Assembly (NCBI GenBank): GCA_050948785.1
Contig: JBMNEM010000008.1
Coordinates: 186,001-250,000, forward strand
Reading direction: 5' to 3'
Length of the DNA: 64,000 bases
Origin: JAAZMI01 sp050948785
GTDB lineage: Bacteria; Bacillota; Dethiobacteria; DTU022; UBA8154
Below, in pieces: positions 44,965-54,547 of this stretch (position 1 is its first letter; each line of letters starts with the position of its first letter). Position numbers and translations under genes: made by a program. The notes under the pieces were generated by a model. That model had not been told where the DNA came from, made no database searches, and saw only the letters and a program-made list of their open reading frames with translations.

Positions 44965-46217
44965 GAGAAAAAAACGTGCCCCAGGGATATAAGCAGACAG
45001 AGGTGGGTGTGATACCCGAGGATTGGGAAGTAACCTCTATTAATGATTCTTCAACTCTTAAGGCTAGAATTGGCTGGCAAGGATTAACTACTAAAGAATA
45101 TCTACCTGATGGAAAATATTATTTAGTTACGGGTACAGATTTTGTAAACGGGAAAATAGAATGGGATATCTGCAACTTCGTTGATGCTGATAGATATAAT
45201 CAAGATAAAAATATCCAAATAAAAGTTGGTGATGTGTTAGTAACTAAAGATGGAACTATAGGGAAGGTGGCTTTCATAGACTATTTACCAAAGGAAGCTA
45301 CATTAAATAGTGGGGTTTTTGTAGTTAGGCCCAAAGATGATAATTATGATTCTTTGTATTTTAATTACATAATGAACTTTAAAATATTTGATAAGTTTCT
45401 TAACAAATTAACCGCAGGATCAACAATTTTACATTTGTATCAGAAGGATTTCATAAAGTTTTGTTTTCCCCTCCCTCCCCTACCAGAACAAAAAGCCATA
45501 GCCAAGGTTTTATCCGATGTCGATGAATTAATAACATCAATTGAAAAACTCATCAATAAAAAACAGAAAATAAAACAAGGCACCATGCAGTTGCTGTTAA
45601 CAGGTAAGAAGCGATTGCCTGGGTTTACGGGGGAGTGGGAAGTAAAGAGATTGGGGGAAATAGTAAGAATAGTTAATGGGGGAACGCCGAGTACAACAAA
45701 CAGTTCTTATTGGAATGGCAATATCAAGTGGTGCACTCCCACAGATATTACCAAATGCAGGAGTAAATATTTAAAAGACACTGAAAAGAAAATTACAAAA
45801 AACGGGCTTAATAACAGTTCGGCTACACTTCTTCCTAGGGGAACTCTTCTGTTATGTAGCAGGGCAACTATCGGAGAAATTAGAATTGCTTATGATGAAA
45901 TATCGACAAATCAAGGATTTAAATCTTTAATTTGTGAAAACAATGTTTACAATGAGTATTTATATTACTATATAAATCAAATTAAGGGTAAGTTTATTGA
46001 AAAGGCTTCTGGCTCAACATTTCTTGAAATTTCAAAAAAAGATATAGCCTATATAAAAATGGAACTACCACTCCTACCAGAACAAAAAGCCATAGCCCAA
46101 ATTCTTTCGGACATGGACTCGGAAATAGAGGCCTTGGAGAAGAAGCTTGAGAAGTACAAGCTCATCAAGGAGGGGATGATGGATAAACTTTTGACCGGGG
46201 AGGTGAGGCTTGTATGA
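44958..46217 (+). CDS. hsdS: Type I restriction-modification specificity subunit HsdS
   Basis: HsdS chooses the bipartite DNA target. The 419-residue protein has two target recognition domains: the first starts TEVGVIPEDWEV, the second LPGFTGEWEVKRLGE. Each is followed by a conserved helical spacer beginning PLPEQKAIA or LLPEQKAIA and ending in a repeat-like LLLTGKKRL or LLTGEVRL. ATG 44958 overlaps the last 7 nt of hsdM. The frame is open further upstream, inside hsdM, and was not used. The two recognition domains differ from each other, as expected for an asymmetric target. Confidence 0.93.
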   Translation: MVREKNVPQGYKQTEVGVIPEDWEVTSINDSSTLKARIGWQGLTTKEYLPDGKYYLVTGTDFVNGKIEWDICNFVDADRYNQDKNIQIKVGDVLVTKDGTIGKVAFIDYLPKEATLNSGVFVVRPKDDNYDSLYFNYIMNFKIFDKFLNKLTAGSTILHLYQKDFIKFCFPLPPLPEQKAIAKVLSDVDELITSIEKLINKKQKIKQGTMQLLLTGKKRLPGFTGEWEVKRLGEIVRIVNGGTPSTTNSSYWNGNIKWCTPTDITKCRSKYLKDTEKKITKNGLNNSSATLLPRGTLLLCSRATIGEIRIAYDEISTNQGFKSLICENNVYNEYLYYYINQIKGKFIEKASGSTFLEISKKDIAYIKMELPLLPEQKAIAQILSDMDSEIEALEKKLEKYKLIKEGMMDKLLTGEVRLV

Positions 46218-49200
46218 GCAGAGTGGGACAAATTGAGCGGATGACTCAGAATAGAGTAGTTGAGCTATTTATAGATAAACTCGGCTATAAATATTTGGGG
46301 AATTTAAAAGATAAAGATTACAAAAATGTAGAAACGCGCCTCCTCAGAAAATATTTGAGGAGAAAGGGATATAGTGAAAAGCTGATTGAAAGAGCGATCG
46401 GGTAAACTGAATAGAGCTGTAAAAAATCAGGTCAACAGTCTTTATGACATTAATAAAGAGGTCTACGGTTATTTAAGATACGGCGCAGAGGTAAGGGAAA
46501 ATATTGGGGAAAACAAACAGACTGTAAAATTTATCAACTGGAATGATGCTTACGACAACGATTTTTATCTGGCCGAAGAGGTAAGAATCAAAGGAGAACA
46601 TACAAAAAGACCGGATATAGTTTTATATGTCAACGGTATTGCCCTGGGAGTGTTAGAGTTAAAAAGGAGTACCGTTGCGGTGGCTGAAGGTATAAGGCAA
46701 AACCTGGATAACCAGAAGTCGATCTTTATCAAGCCATTTTTTAATACCATGCAGCTGGTGATGGCCGGCAATGACAGTCAGGGGCTTCGCTTTGGCACGA
46801 TCGATACTCCGGAAAAATACTATCTCACCTGGAAGGAAGATACAAAAGCTGAGGATGCGTTGAGCAAAAAAATAAAGGGGCTTATGGATGGAGTAGAACA
46901 CATCCTCGACAAACAGCTCCTTGGGTTCTGCCATAAAAAAAGATTTCTGGAAATCATCTATTATTTCGTAGTCTTTGATCGCGGGACAAAAAAACTGTGC
47001 AGACCCAATCAATACTTTGGTGTCAAGGCGGCCAGGCCCCGCATAAAGAAAAAAGAGAGCGGGATTATCTGGCACTCTCAAGGTAGCGGGAAAAGCCTTG
47101 TTATGGTGTGGATTGCCAAATGGATCAGGGAAAATATCAGCGATTCCCGGGTGCTGATCATCACCGACAGGGATGAACTGGATAAGCAGATTGAGAAAGT
47201 ATTTAAGGGCGTTGATGAGGATATCTACCGGACTAAAAGCGGCAGGGATTTGCTCGAAAAACTAAATCAGACAACGCCGCTGCTGCTGTGTTCTCTTGTT
47301 CACAAATTTGGGGCCCGGGGAGAAAAAGATGATGATACCAGTTATAATGAGTATATTGCAGAATTAAAAATGAATTTCCCCCAAGGTTTTAAAGCCAAGG
47401 GCGATATCTATGTCTTTGTTGATGAATGTCATCGCACTCAGTCAGGCAAACTGCACACGGCTATGAGGGAAATCCTGCCGGAGAGCATGTTCATCGGTTT
47501 TACGGGGACACCCCTGCTGAAAAAAGATAAGGCCACCAGCATCGAAGTCTTTGGAAGTTATATCCACACCTACAAATTTGATGAAGCCGTCAGAGATAAA
47601 GTAATCTTGGATTTGCGCTATGAAGCTAGGGATATAGAGCAGGACATCACTTCCCAGGATAAAATTGACCAATGGTTTGAAGCCAAGACCAAAGGACTTA
47701 CTGACTATGCAAAAACCAAGCTGAAACAAAGATGGGGCACCTTGCAGAGGGTGTTAAGCTCCCGTTCCCGGTTGGAACAGATTGTCAAAGACATTATCTT
47801 CGATATGGAAACAAAGGACCGCCTGCAAAACGGACGCGGCAATGCCATGTTAATCGCCGGCAGCATCTACGAAGCTTGCAAGTACTATGAGCTCTTTCAA
47901 ACTGCGGGATTTAAGAAGTGTGCCCTGGTTACATCCTATAATCCAAATATAGAGGATATAAAAGGTGAAGCTACCGGAGAGGATAAACCCACTGAAAATG
48001 TTGAAAAATATAGGATCTACAAAAAAATGCTCCAGGGCAAAAGCCCGGAAGAATTTGAAGAAGAAGCCAAGAGGAAGTTTGTGGAACAGCCTGCTCAGCT
48101 AAAATTACTTATTGTGGTCGATAAACTGCTGACAGGCTTTGATGCTCCTCCGGCAACTTATCTTTATATCGATAAAAGCATGAAAGACCATGGCCTGTTT
48201 CAAGCCATTTGCCGGGTAAACCGACTTGACGGCGATGACAAAGAATACGGCTATATCGTGGATTATATGGATTTATTCAAAAGCCTGGAAAGGTCTGTGA
48301 AGGATTATACTTCGGAGGCTTTTGCCGGCTATGACGAGGAAGATGTGCAAGGCCTGCTCAGCAATAGGCTGGAAAAGGCGAGAGAGCGGTTGGATGAGGC
48401 TTTGGAAAAAGTAAAGGCCTTGTGTGAACCAGTGGCTCCTCCCAAAGGGGCGCTTCAATACATCAGGTATTTCTGTTGGGAAAATATTTTTAATGAAAAA
48501 GAATTAAAGGACAACGAGCCAAAGAGATTGGCCTTCTATCAATATACCACTGCACTGCTCAGGGCCTTTGCCAACATTGCCAATGAGATGGAGGAGGCCG
48601 GGTATACTCCCCAGGAAATTCAGGGTATCAGAAATGATGTGGAGCATTTTAACAATGCCCGCAGGGAAGTAATGCTGGCCGCCGATGATGATATTGACTT
48701 GAAATCCTATGAACCGGCGATGAGGCATTTGATCGATAACTATATCAGTGCTGAGGACAGTAAACAAATTTCTGTCTTTGAAGAGATGACCTTGGTTGAG
48801 CTGCTAGTGGAGCGAGGAACAGATTTTGTCCAGGAATTACCCGCTAATCTCAGAAAAGATAAGGAAGCTGTTGCGGAAACGATTGAAAACAATGTGCGCC
48901 GGTTGATTGTAGAGGAAAAGCCCACAAACCCCAGATATTATGAGAGGATGTCCGTGCTTTTAGAGGAAGTCATCAGACAAAGAAAAGAAGCGGCTGTCTC
49001 TTATGAGAGACATTTAAAGCGGGTTGCTGAAATAGCCAGAATGTCCAAAAACCCGGAGGCCACTATCAAATATCCTGTCAATATCGATACTAAAGCCAAA
49101 AGGGCCCTCTATGATAACTTAGGTAAAGATGAAGATTTGGCTGTTTCCCTGGACAAAAAAATCAGGGAAAAAGCACCCAGCGGTTGGAGAGGTGATAGGA

Positions 49201-49304
49201 TCAAGGAAAGACTTATGCTTTCTTTAATCCAGGAATGTCTGGCAGATAAGAAAATATCAGCAGAAGAAATTTATTTACTGGTAGATCAGCAGGAGGAATA
49301 TTAG
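46214..49304 (+). CDS. hsdR: Type I restriction endonuclease subunit HsdR, with a frameshift
   Basis: HsdR is the translocating and cutting subunit. The first about 63 residues (MSRVGQIERMTQNRVVELF) end at a TAA at 46403-46405. The rest begins in the +1 frame with GKLNRAVKNQVNSLYD and runs to 49304. One extra G in the GGG at 46400-46402 explains the break. The nuclease site RPDIVLYVNGIALGVLELKRS, Walker A HSQGSGKSLV, the DECH box and TGTPL, and the late motif QAICRVNRLDG are intact. The start overlaps hsdS by 4 nt. The end overlaps the metallopeptidase gene by 1 nt. Confidence 0.9.
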
Positions 49305-50008
49305 TGGGGAAGTTAATCGTTGGCGATTTGGAAATAGAGTTAATCAGGAAGAACATAAAAAACCTCCATCTTTCGGTACTGCCGCCGGATGGCAGGGTCC
49401 GGATTTCGGTGCCCAAAAAACAGAATGATGAAGCTGTCAGGCTTTTTATTGTATCTAAATTATCCTGGATAAAAAAGCAGCGGGCCAAGTTTCAAAAACA
49501 GGAAAGACAACCGGAAAGGGAATTTGTCTCGGGCGAGAGCCATTATTTTTTGGGGGAGCGCTATCTTTTAAACGTGATCTATACCAATAAAAGAAAGCAG
49601 GGGGTCAAACCCCGCAACAAGACCTATCTTGATTTGTTCGTGCAGGAAGGCAGCGATAAAGAACAAAGGCAAAAAGTTATGAGGGAATGGCATCGCCGTG
49701 AGCTAAAAGCTTTAATTTCTCCTTTGATAGAAAAATGGGAGCCCATCATCGGGGTGAAGGTGGAGTCCTGGGGAGTAAAATTAATGAAGACCCGCTGGGG
49801 CAGCTGCAATATCACCGCCAGGAGGATCTGGCTGAACCTGGAACTTGCAAAAAAGAACCCCGCCTGTCTTGAATACATAGTGGTTCACGAAATGGTGCAC
49901 TTACTGGAGCGGCTGCACAATAAACGTTTTGTTGCCTATATGGATAAATTTTTACCCAACTGGCGCAGTACCAGGGCAGAGTTGAACGGGTTGGTATTTG
50001 ATGGGTAA
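49304..50008 (+). CDS. YgjP-like (DUF45) zinc metallopeptidase
   Basis: A 234-residue protein of the YgjP/DUF45 family, related to SprT and M48 peptidases. The zinc motif is HEMVHLLERLHNKRF (HExxH with a downstream His), preceded by the family signature KTRWGSCN. The GTG start overlaps the last base of hsdR and has AGGAGG upstream. Genes of this family often sit at the end of type I restriction-modification operons, but their role there is not established. No signal peptide is visible. Confidence 0.88.
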   Translation: MGKLIVGDLEIELIRKNIKNLHLSVLPPDGRVRISVPKKQNDEAVRLFIVSKLSWIKKQRAKFQKQERQPEREFVSGESHYFLGERYLLNVIYTNKRKQGVKPRNKTYLDLFVQEGSDKEQRQKVMREWHRRELKALISPLIEKWEPIIGVKVESWGVKLMKTRWGSCNITARRIWLNLELAKKNPACLEYIVVHEMVHLLERLHNKRFVAYMDKFLPNWRSTRAELNGLVFDG

Positions 50009-50073
50009 ATGAGCATTAGGCCACTGGAGACAAAATAGAATATTGATCTCAACGACTAAAATTTTCCTTTCAA

Positions 50074-50102
50074 TTGACATGCTGGAAAATTGCCGATATA
50101 AT
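50074..50102 (+). promoter_or_regulatory. Consensus sigma-A promoter of alaS
   Basis: Perfect -35 TTGACA (50074-50079) and -10 TATAAT (50097-50102) are separated by 17 nt. The start codon is 29 nt after the -10, leaving no room for a T-box leader. Confidence 0.88.
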
Positions 50103-50131
50103 TATTTTGACAAAAAGCAGGAGGCCCAAAA

Positions 50132-52789
50132 ATGAAAAGCAGCGACATTCGCGCTAAATTTTTAGACTTTTTTCGGGAAAAAAATCATCTGGTTCTTCCC
50201 AGTTTTTCCCTTGTTCCCCAAAACGATCCCACTCTGTTATTAATCGGGGCGGGTATGGCCCCGCTGAAACCCTATTTTACCGGGGAAAAACCGCCTCCCC
50301 ATCCTCGCCTGGCCACATGCCAGAAATGTGTCCGTACACCTGATATTGATCAAGTCGGTGTGACGGCCCGGCATGCGACATTTTTCGAAATGCTTGGTAA
50401 TTTCTCCTTTGGCGATTATTTTAAAGAAGAGGCGATTACCTGGGCCTGGGAGTTGATGACAGAAGGATATAATATCCCTGTTGAGCGCCTTTATGTGAGC
50501 GTTTATGAGGATGATGACGAAGCCTTTTCCATCTGGCGGGACAAGATTGGTCTTCCCGAAGCCAAAATATACCGTCTGGGAAAGGAAGATAACTTTTGGG
50601 AGATAGGTTTGGGACCTTGTGGCCCCTGCTCGGAAATATACTATGATTTAGGCCCCCAGTACGGCTGCGGGCGCCCCGATTGTGCGGTGGGCTGTGATTG
50701 TGATCGCTTCCTGGAAGTCTGGAATCTTGTTTTTACGCAGTTTAATAAAGAAGCGGATGGCCGTTACACACCGCTGGAGAAAAGAAACATCGATACCGGC
50801 GCCGGCCTGGAAAGGTTGGCCATGGTTATGCAGGGGGTCGGTTCTCTTTACGAAATTGATCTGATCAGGCCCCTGGTGGATCATTTTGCGGCAAAAGCGG
50901 GGATCTCCTACGGCCAGGACGAGACAAAAGATGTTTCCCTGCGCGTGCTCACCGAGCACCTGCGCGGTATGACCTTTATGGTGGCTGACGGGATCATGCC
51001 GGCCAACGAGGGCCGGGGTTATGTCCTGCGGCGCATTTTACGCCGGGCCATGAGGCACGGTAAGCTTCTGGGGCTGGAATTTCCTTTTCTCAGTGCCACG
51101 GTTCCGCTCGTGGTGGAGATCATGGGGGAGGTCTACCCTGAGCTGCAAAAGAAAAGTGATTATCTGATGCGCATTATCAACATGGAAGAAGAGCGCTTTA
51201 TGGAAACCCTCGAGCAGGGTATGGTTATACTGGAAGAACAAATTGCTGCTTTGCAGCAGGAGAAAAAAACAGTTTTATCCGGGGAAGTAGCTTTCAAGCT
51301 TTATGATACCTTTGGTTTTCCTCTCGATTTAACACGGGAGATTCTGCTGGAGAGAGGGCTTTCCCTGGATGAAAAAGCTTTCAACATTTCTTTGGAACAA
51401 CAAAGGGAGAGGGCCCGGGCAGCTCTCAGTACTCAGGAGCATGCATCTGCCGATACAATTTCACCTTCCCTGCTCCAGGGGATGAAAACGGAATTTGTCG
51501 GTTATGAAACATGCAGTGCTGCCGGAAAAGTGATCGGCCTGCTTGCCCCCTCAAAAGAAGAACTTTTAACGGAGGCCAATTCTCAAACCAAGGAAGAAGA
51601 GCTCTACCTCATTCTGGACAAAAGCCCCTTTTATGCCGAAAAAGGAGGACAGGTAGGGGATACAGGTATAATCAAGGCTGCCGAAGGGACAGCCCTGGTA
51701 AAAAACACCCTGCCCGGTCCCGGGGAACAAATTTTGCAGCTTGTGGAAATCAAGGAGGGCCGTATCTGTACCGGTGAAAAAGTTGATGCTTTTGTTGACC
51801 GGGAACGCCGGAGGGAGACGGCCAGACACCACACGGCCACGCACCTTCTCCATAGTGCCTTAAAGGATCTTTTAGGTGAGCATGTACAGCAGGCCGGTTC
51901 CCTGGTGACCCCGGAAAGACTGCGTTTTGACTTTACCCATTTTACCGGCCTGGAGGCAGAGGAGATCCAAAAGCTGGAGGAAACTGTCAATGAGCTCCTT
52001 CGTAAAAACTTGGCTGTAGAGGTATCCTCCATGGAGTTGCAGCAGGCTCTGGAGATGGGCGCCACAGCACTTTTTGATGAAAAATACGGGGACAAAGTAC
52101 GCCTGGTGAAAATCGCTGATTATTCCCTGGAGCTCTGTGGGGGCACGCATGTCCGCACGACCGGGGAAGTAGGTCTTATTAAAATTGTGGCGGAGGGCAG
52201 TGTAGGTGCCGGAGTACGCCGTATCGAAGCTTTGGCCGGCGTCAGTGCTTACCGCTATCTCACCAGGCAGGACGAGATCCTAAAGGAAGTTTCCGGGCTG
52301 CTCAAAGTACCTGTAGATAAACTGCCGGAGAAATTGTCCGAACTGCTGGAGGCCCAGCGGGAGCTGCAGCGCAATGTCAAACAGCTTTCCCAGAAAATAG
52401 CCCGGCAGCAAATTGCAAACATCCTGGAACAAACCGATCATTCCCTGGGTATACCTGTTCTCAGTGCCCAGGTCGAAGCCGAAAATATGGAGGCTTTAAG
52501 AGAATATCTGGATTATTTTCGCGACAAGATGGGCAGCGGGATTATTACGCTGGGCAGCGTGACCGCTGGGAAAGTGCTGCTCGCCGCTGCTGCTACACCG
52601 GATTTGGTGCAAAAAGGCTTTCACGCCGGCCGGTTGATCAAGGAGGTCGCCGCCCTCACCGGAGGGGGAGGGGGAGGCCGCCCCGATATGGCCCAGGCGG
52701 GCGGCAAGGACCCGCAAAAACTTGCACAAGCTCTTTCCCACGTCCTCTTGCTGGTTAAGGAACAGCAGCAGCAATCGGGAAAGAAATAA
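50132..52789 (+). CDS. alaS: Alanine-tRNA ligase
   Basis: AlaRS charges tRNA-Ala and edits mischarged Ser and Gly. The catalytic core has the class II motifs (ARHATFFEMLGNFSFGDYF, GPCGPCSEIYYD). The editing domain has HTATHLLHSAL and CGGTHVRTTGE, the zinc-binding site. The C-Ala domain ends with the glycine-rich TGGGGGGRPDMAQAGG. Length 885 residues is standard. AGGAGG precedes the ATG, and a consensus promoter lies at 50074-50102. Confidence 0.97.
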   Translation: MKSSDIRAKFLDFFREKNHLVLPSFSLVPQNDPTLLLIGAGMAPLKPYFTGEKPPPHPRLATCQKCVRTPDIDQVGVTARHATFFEMLGNFSFGDYFKEEAITWAWELMTEGYNIPVERLYVSVYEDDDEAFSIWRDKIGLPEAKIYRLGKEDNFWEIGLGPCGPCSEIYYDLGPQYGCGRPDCAVGCDCDRFLEVWNLVFTQFNKEADGRYTPLEKRNIDTGAGLERLAMVMQGVGSLYEIDLIRPLVDHFAAKAGISYGQDETKDVSLRVLTEHLRGMTFMVADGIMPANEGRGYVLRRILRRAMRHGKLLGLEFPFLSATVPLVVEIMGEVYPELQKKSDYLMRIINMEEERFMETLEQGMVILEEQIAALQQEKKTVLSGEVAFKLYDTFGFPLDLTREILLERGLSLDEKAFNISLEQQRERARAALSTQEHASADTISPSLLQGMKTEFVGYETCSAAGKVIGLLAPSKEELLTEANSQTKEEELYLILDKSPFYAEKGGQVGDTGIIKAAEGTALVKNTLPGPGEQILQLVEIKEGRICTGEKVDAFVDRERRRETARHHTATHLLHSALKDLLGEHVQQAGSLVTPERLRFDFTHFTGLEAEEIQKLEETVNELLRKNLAVEVSSMELQQALEMGATALFDEKYGDKVRLVKIADYSLELCGGTHVRTTGEVGLIKIVAEGSVGAGVRRIEALAGVSAYRYLTRQDEILKEVSGLLKVPVDKLPEKLSELLEAQRELQRNVKQLSQKIARQQIANILEQTDHSLGIPVLSAQVEAENMEALREYLDYFRDKMGSGIITLGSVTAGKVLLAAAATPDLVQKGFHAGRLIKEVAALTGGGGGGRPDMAQAGGKDPQKLAQALSHVLLLVKEQQQQSGKK

Positions 52790-52821
52790 AAGGGAGTTTG
52801 CTCTTTGGGGAGGGAAGCAAA

Positions 52822-53100
52822 ATGGTCAGGGATAAATTTAATCATACCATGAAGTTTGATGTCAGAGCGGAAGAAGAGGCCAATGAAGCGCGTCTGGTTT
52901 TAAAAAATGTTTATGCCGCCCTCCGGGAAAAAGGGTACAATCCCATCAACCAGCTTGTAGGCTATCTTTTATCCGGGGATCCGGCTTTTATTACCAGCCA
53001 CAAAAATGCCCGCAGCATCATCCGCAAGCTGGAGAGGGATGAACTGCTGGAAGAACTGCTGCGGGTTTATCTGGAAAAAGAACTGCAAAAGGAAAGGTGA
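52822..53100 (+). CDS. ireB: IreB family regulatory phosphoprotein
   Basis: A 92-residue UPF0297/YrzL family protein. In Enterococcus IreB is a substrate of the PASTA kinase IreK and affects cephalosporin tolerance. The conserved Thr-containing N-terminus FNHTMKFD and the core NPINQLVGYLLSGDPAFITSH are present. ATG 52822 has GGGGAGGGA upstream. It lies between alaS and the aldo/keto reductase gene, part of the conserved alaS-ireB-ruvX-mltG run. Confidence 0.92.
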   Translation: MVRDKFNHTMKFDVRAEEEANEARLVLKNVYAALREKGYNPINQLVGYLLSGDPAFITSHKNARSIIRKLERDELLEELLRVYLEKELQKER

Positions 53101-53105
53101 GCTTT

Positions 53106-54062
53106 TTGGAATACCGGCTGCTGGGGAGGACCGGCCTGCGTGTTTCCAGGCTTTGTTTCGGCACCTTAACGCTGGGGCCTCTCCAATCCAACCTCTCCCT
53201 GGAGGAGGGCGCTGGATTGTTGGAGGAAGCCTATCGTTGTGGAATAAATTTTTGGGATACGGCGGAGCATTATCAAAACTACAACTACCTGCGGCTTGCC
53301 CTGAAAAAGATTCAAACACTGCCTGTGATTACCACCAAGACCTATGCTTATGACCGGGAAGGAGCTCAGGCTTCTTTTGAAAAAGCACGCCGGGAAATGG
53401 ACATTGATATTGTCCCTATTTTTCTTTTACACGAACAGGAATCGGCGCTAACCTTAAAGGGACATCAGGAAGCGCTGGATTTTTTTTTGGAGGCCAAGGC
53501 CAAAGGACTGATCAAGGCTGTAGGGATCTCTACTCATACTGTTGCCGCTGCCCGGGCTGCAGTCGATTTGGGTTATATTGATGTTCTGCATGCCATTGTC
53601 AATTATAAGGGTATCGGCATCAAGGATGGCACACTGGAAGATATGCTCGCAGCTCTGGCCCGGGCCTGCAAAAGCGGCTTGGGGATCTACGGGATGAAAG
53701 CGTTGGGAGGGGGCCACCTCATACCTGAAGCGGAAAAGGCTCTCAACTTTGTCAAAAACCTTGATGAGCTGCATTCCTTTGCTGTAGGGATTTCCAGCTC
53801 CGAGGAGCTGATGGTCAACTTGCATTACTGCCAAGGTTTAAAACCACCGCCGGAGATAACCCAAAGGCTGTCTCTTAAAAAAAGGCACCTGGAAATAGAG
53901 GAATGGTGTATCGGTTGTGGTTCCTGTGTGGAGAACTGTCCCCAGGGGGCACTTTATTTGGAAAAGAATGAGCCTGTCCGGGCAGCAGTGGATACTTCCC
54001 GCTGCATTCTCTGCGGTTACTGTGGTGCCTACTGTCCGGAATTTTGCATGAAAATATTTTAG
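53106..54062 (+). CDS. Aldo/keto reductase with C-terminal ferredoxin domain
   Basis: An AKR-fold oxidoreductase of 318 residues starting EYRLLGRTGLRVSRLCFGT. The TIM-barrel is followed by a bacterial ferredoxin domain with two 4Fe-4S motifs, CIGCGSCVENC and CILCGYCGAYC. The classical AKR tetrad is only partly clear; the segment FWDTAEHYQNY supplies the Asp and Tyr. Substrate and electron partner are unknown. TTG 53106 has AAAGGTGAG just upstream; GTG 53097 overlaps the end of ireB and is the alternative. Confidence 0.85.
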   Translation: MEYRLLGRTGLRVSRLCFGTLTLGPLQSNLSLEEGAGLLEEAYRCGINFWDTAEHYQNYNYLRLALKKIQTLPVITTKTYAYDREGAQASFEKARREMDIDIVPIFLLHEQESALTLKGHQEALDFFLEAKAKGLIKAVGISTHTVAAARAAVDLGYIDVLHAIVNYKGIGIKDGTLEDMLAALARACKSGLGIYGMKALGGGHLIPEAEKALNFVKNLDELHSFAVGISSSEELMVNLHYCQGLKPPPEITQRLSLKKRHLEIEEWCIGCGSCVENCPQGALYLEKNEPVRAAVDTSRCILCGYCGAYCPEFCMKIF

Positions 54063-54085
54063 CACACGGAAAAGGACGTTTATAT

Positions 54086-54547
54086 ATGCGCATTTTAAGC
54101 CTGGATGTGGGAGAAAAAAACATCGGCGTGGCCATCAGTGATGAGCTGGGTATTATCGCCCAGGGCCTGGGTGTGATTAAGCGGCAAAACCGGCGGCAGG
54201 ATTTTTCCATTCTTGCACAGTATTTAAAAGAATATGAGGTGCAGGAGATTATTGTCGGTTTACCCCGTAACATGGACGGCACAATTGGTCCCCAAGCACG
54301 GGAAATTTTAGATTTTAAGGAAAAACTGGCCCGGTTTGTCAATGTGCCCGTGATAACCTGGGATGAGCGCTTAACCACGGTTGCCGCCAACCGGACTTTG
54401 CTGGAGGCAAATGTCAGCCGCAGGGGAAGAAAAAAAGTTGTGGATAAGCTGGCGGCAGTTTTCATCCTGGAAAGCTACCTGCGATATAAAAAAATGCGCA
54501 GTGCAGATGAGCAGGGCAAAAATAATCAGGGAGAAGGCTCAAAGTGA
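54086..54547 (+). CDS. ruvX: Putative pre-16S rRNA nuclease / Holliday junction resolvase RuvX (YqgF)
   Basis: A 153-residue RNase H-fold protein. The motifs are LSLDVGEKNIGVAISDE with the first catalytic Asp, VGLPRNMDGTIGPQA, and DERLTTVAANRTL with the second acidic pair. YqgF matures the 5' end of 16S rRNA in Escherichia coli. ATG 54086 follows AAAGGACG. The gene overlaps mltG by 4 nt. Confidence 0.92.
   Translation: MRILSLDVGEKNIGVAISDELGIIAQGLGVIKRQNRRQDFSILAQYLKEYEVQEIIVGLPRNMDGTIGPQAREILDFKEKLARFVNVPVITWDERLTTVAANRTLLEANVSRRGRKKVVDKLAAVFILESYLRYKKMRSADEQGKNNQGEGSK

Noticed and set aside
50040..50131. T-box riboswitch before alaS
   Set aside because: A perfect TTGACA-17-TATAAT promoter ends 29 nt before the ATG, leaving no room for a leader RNA.
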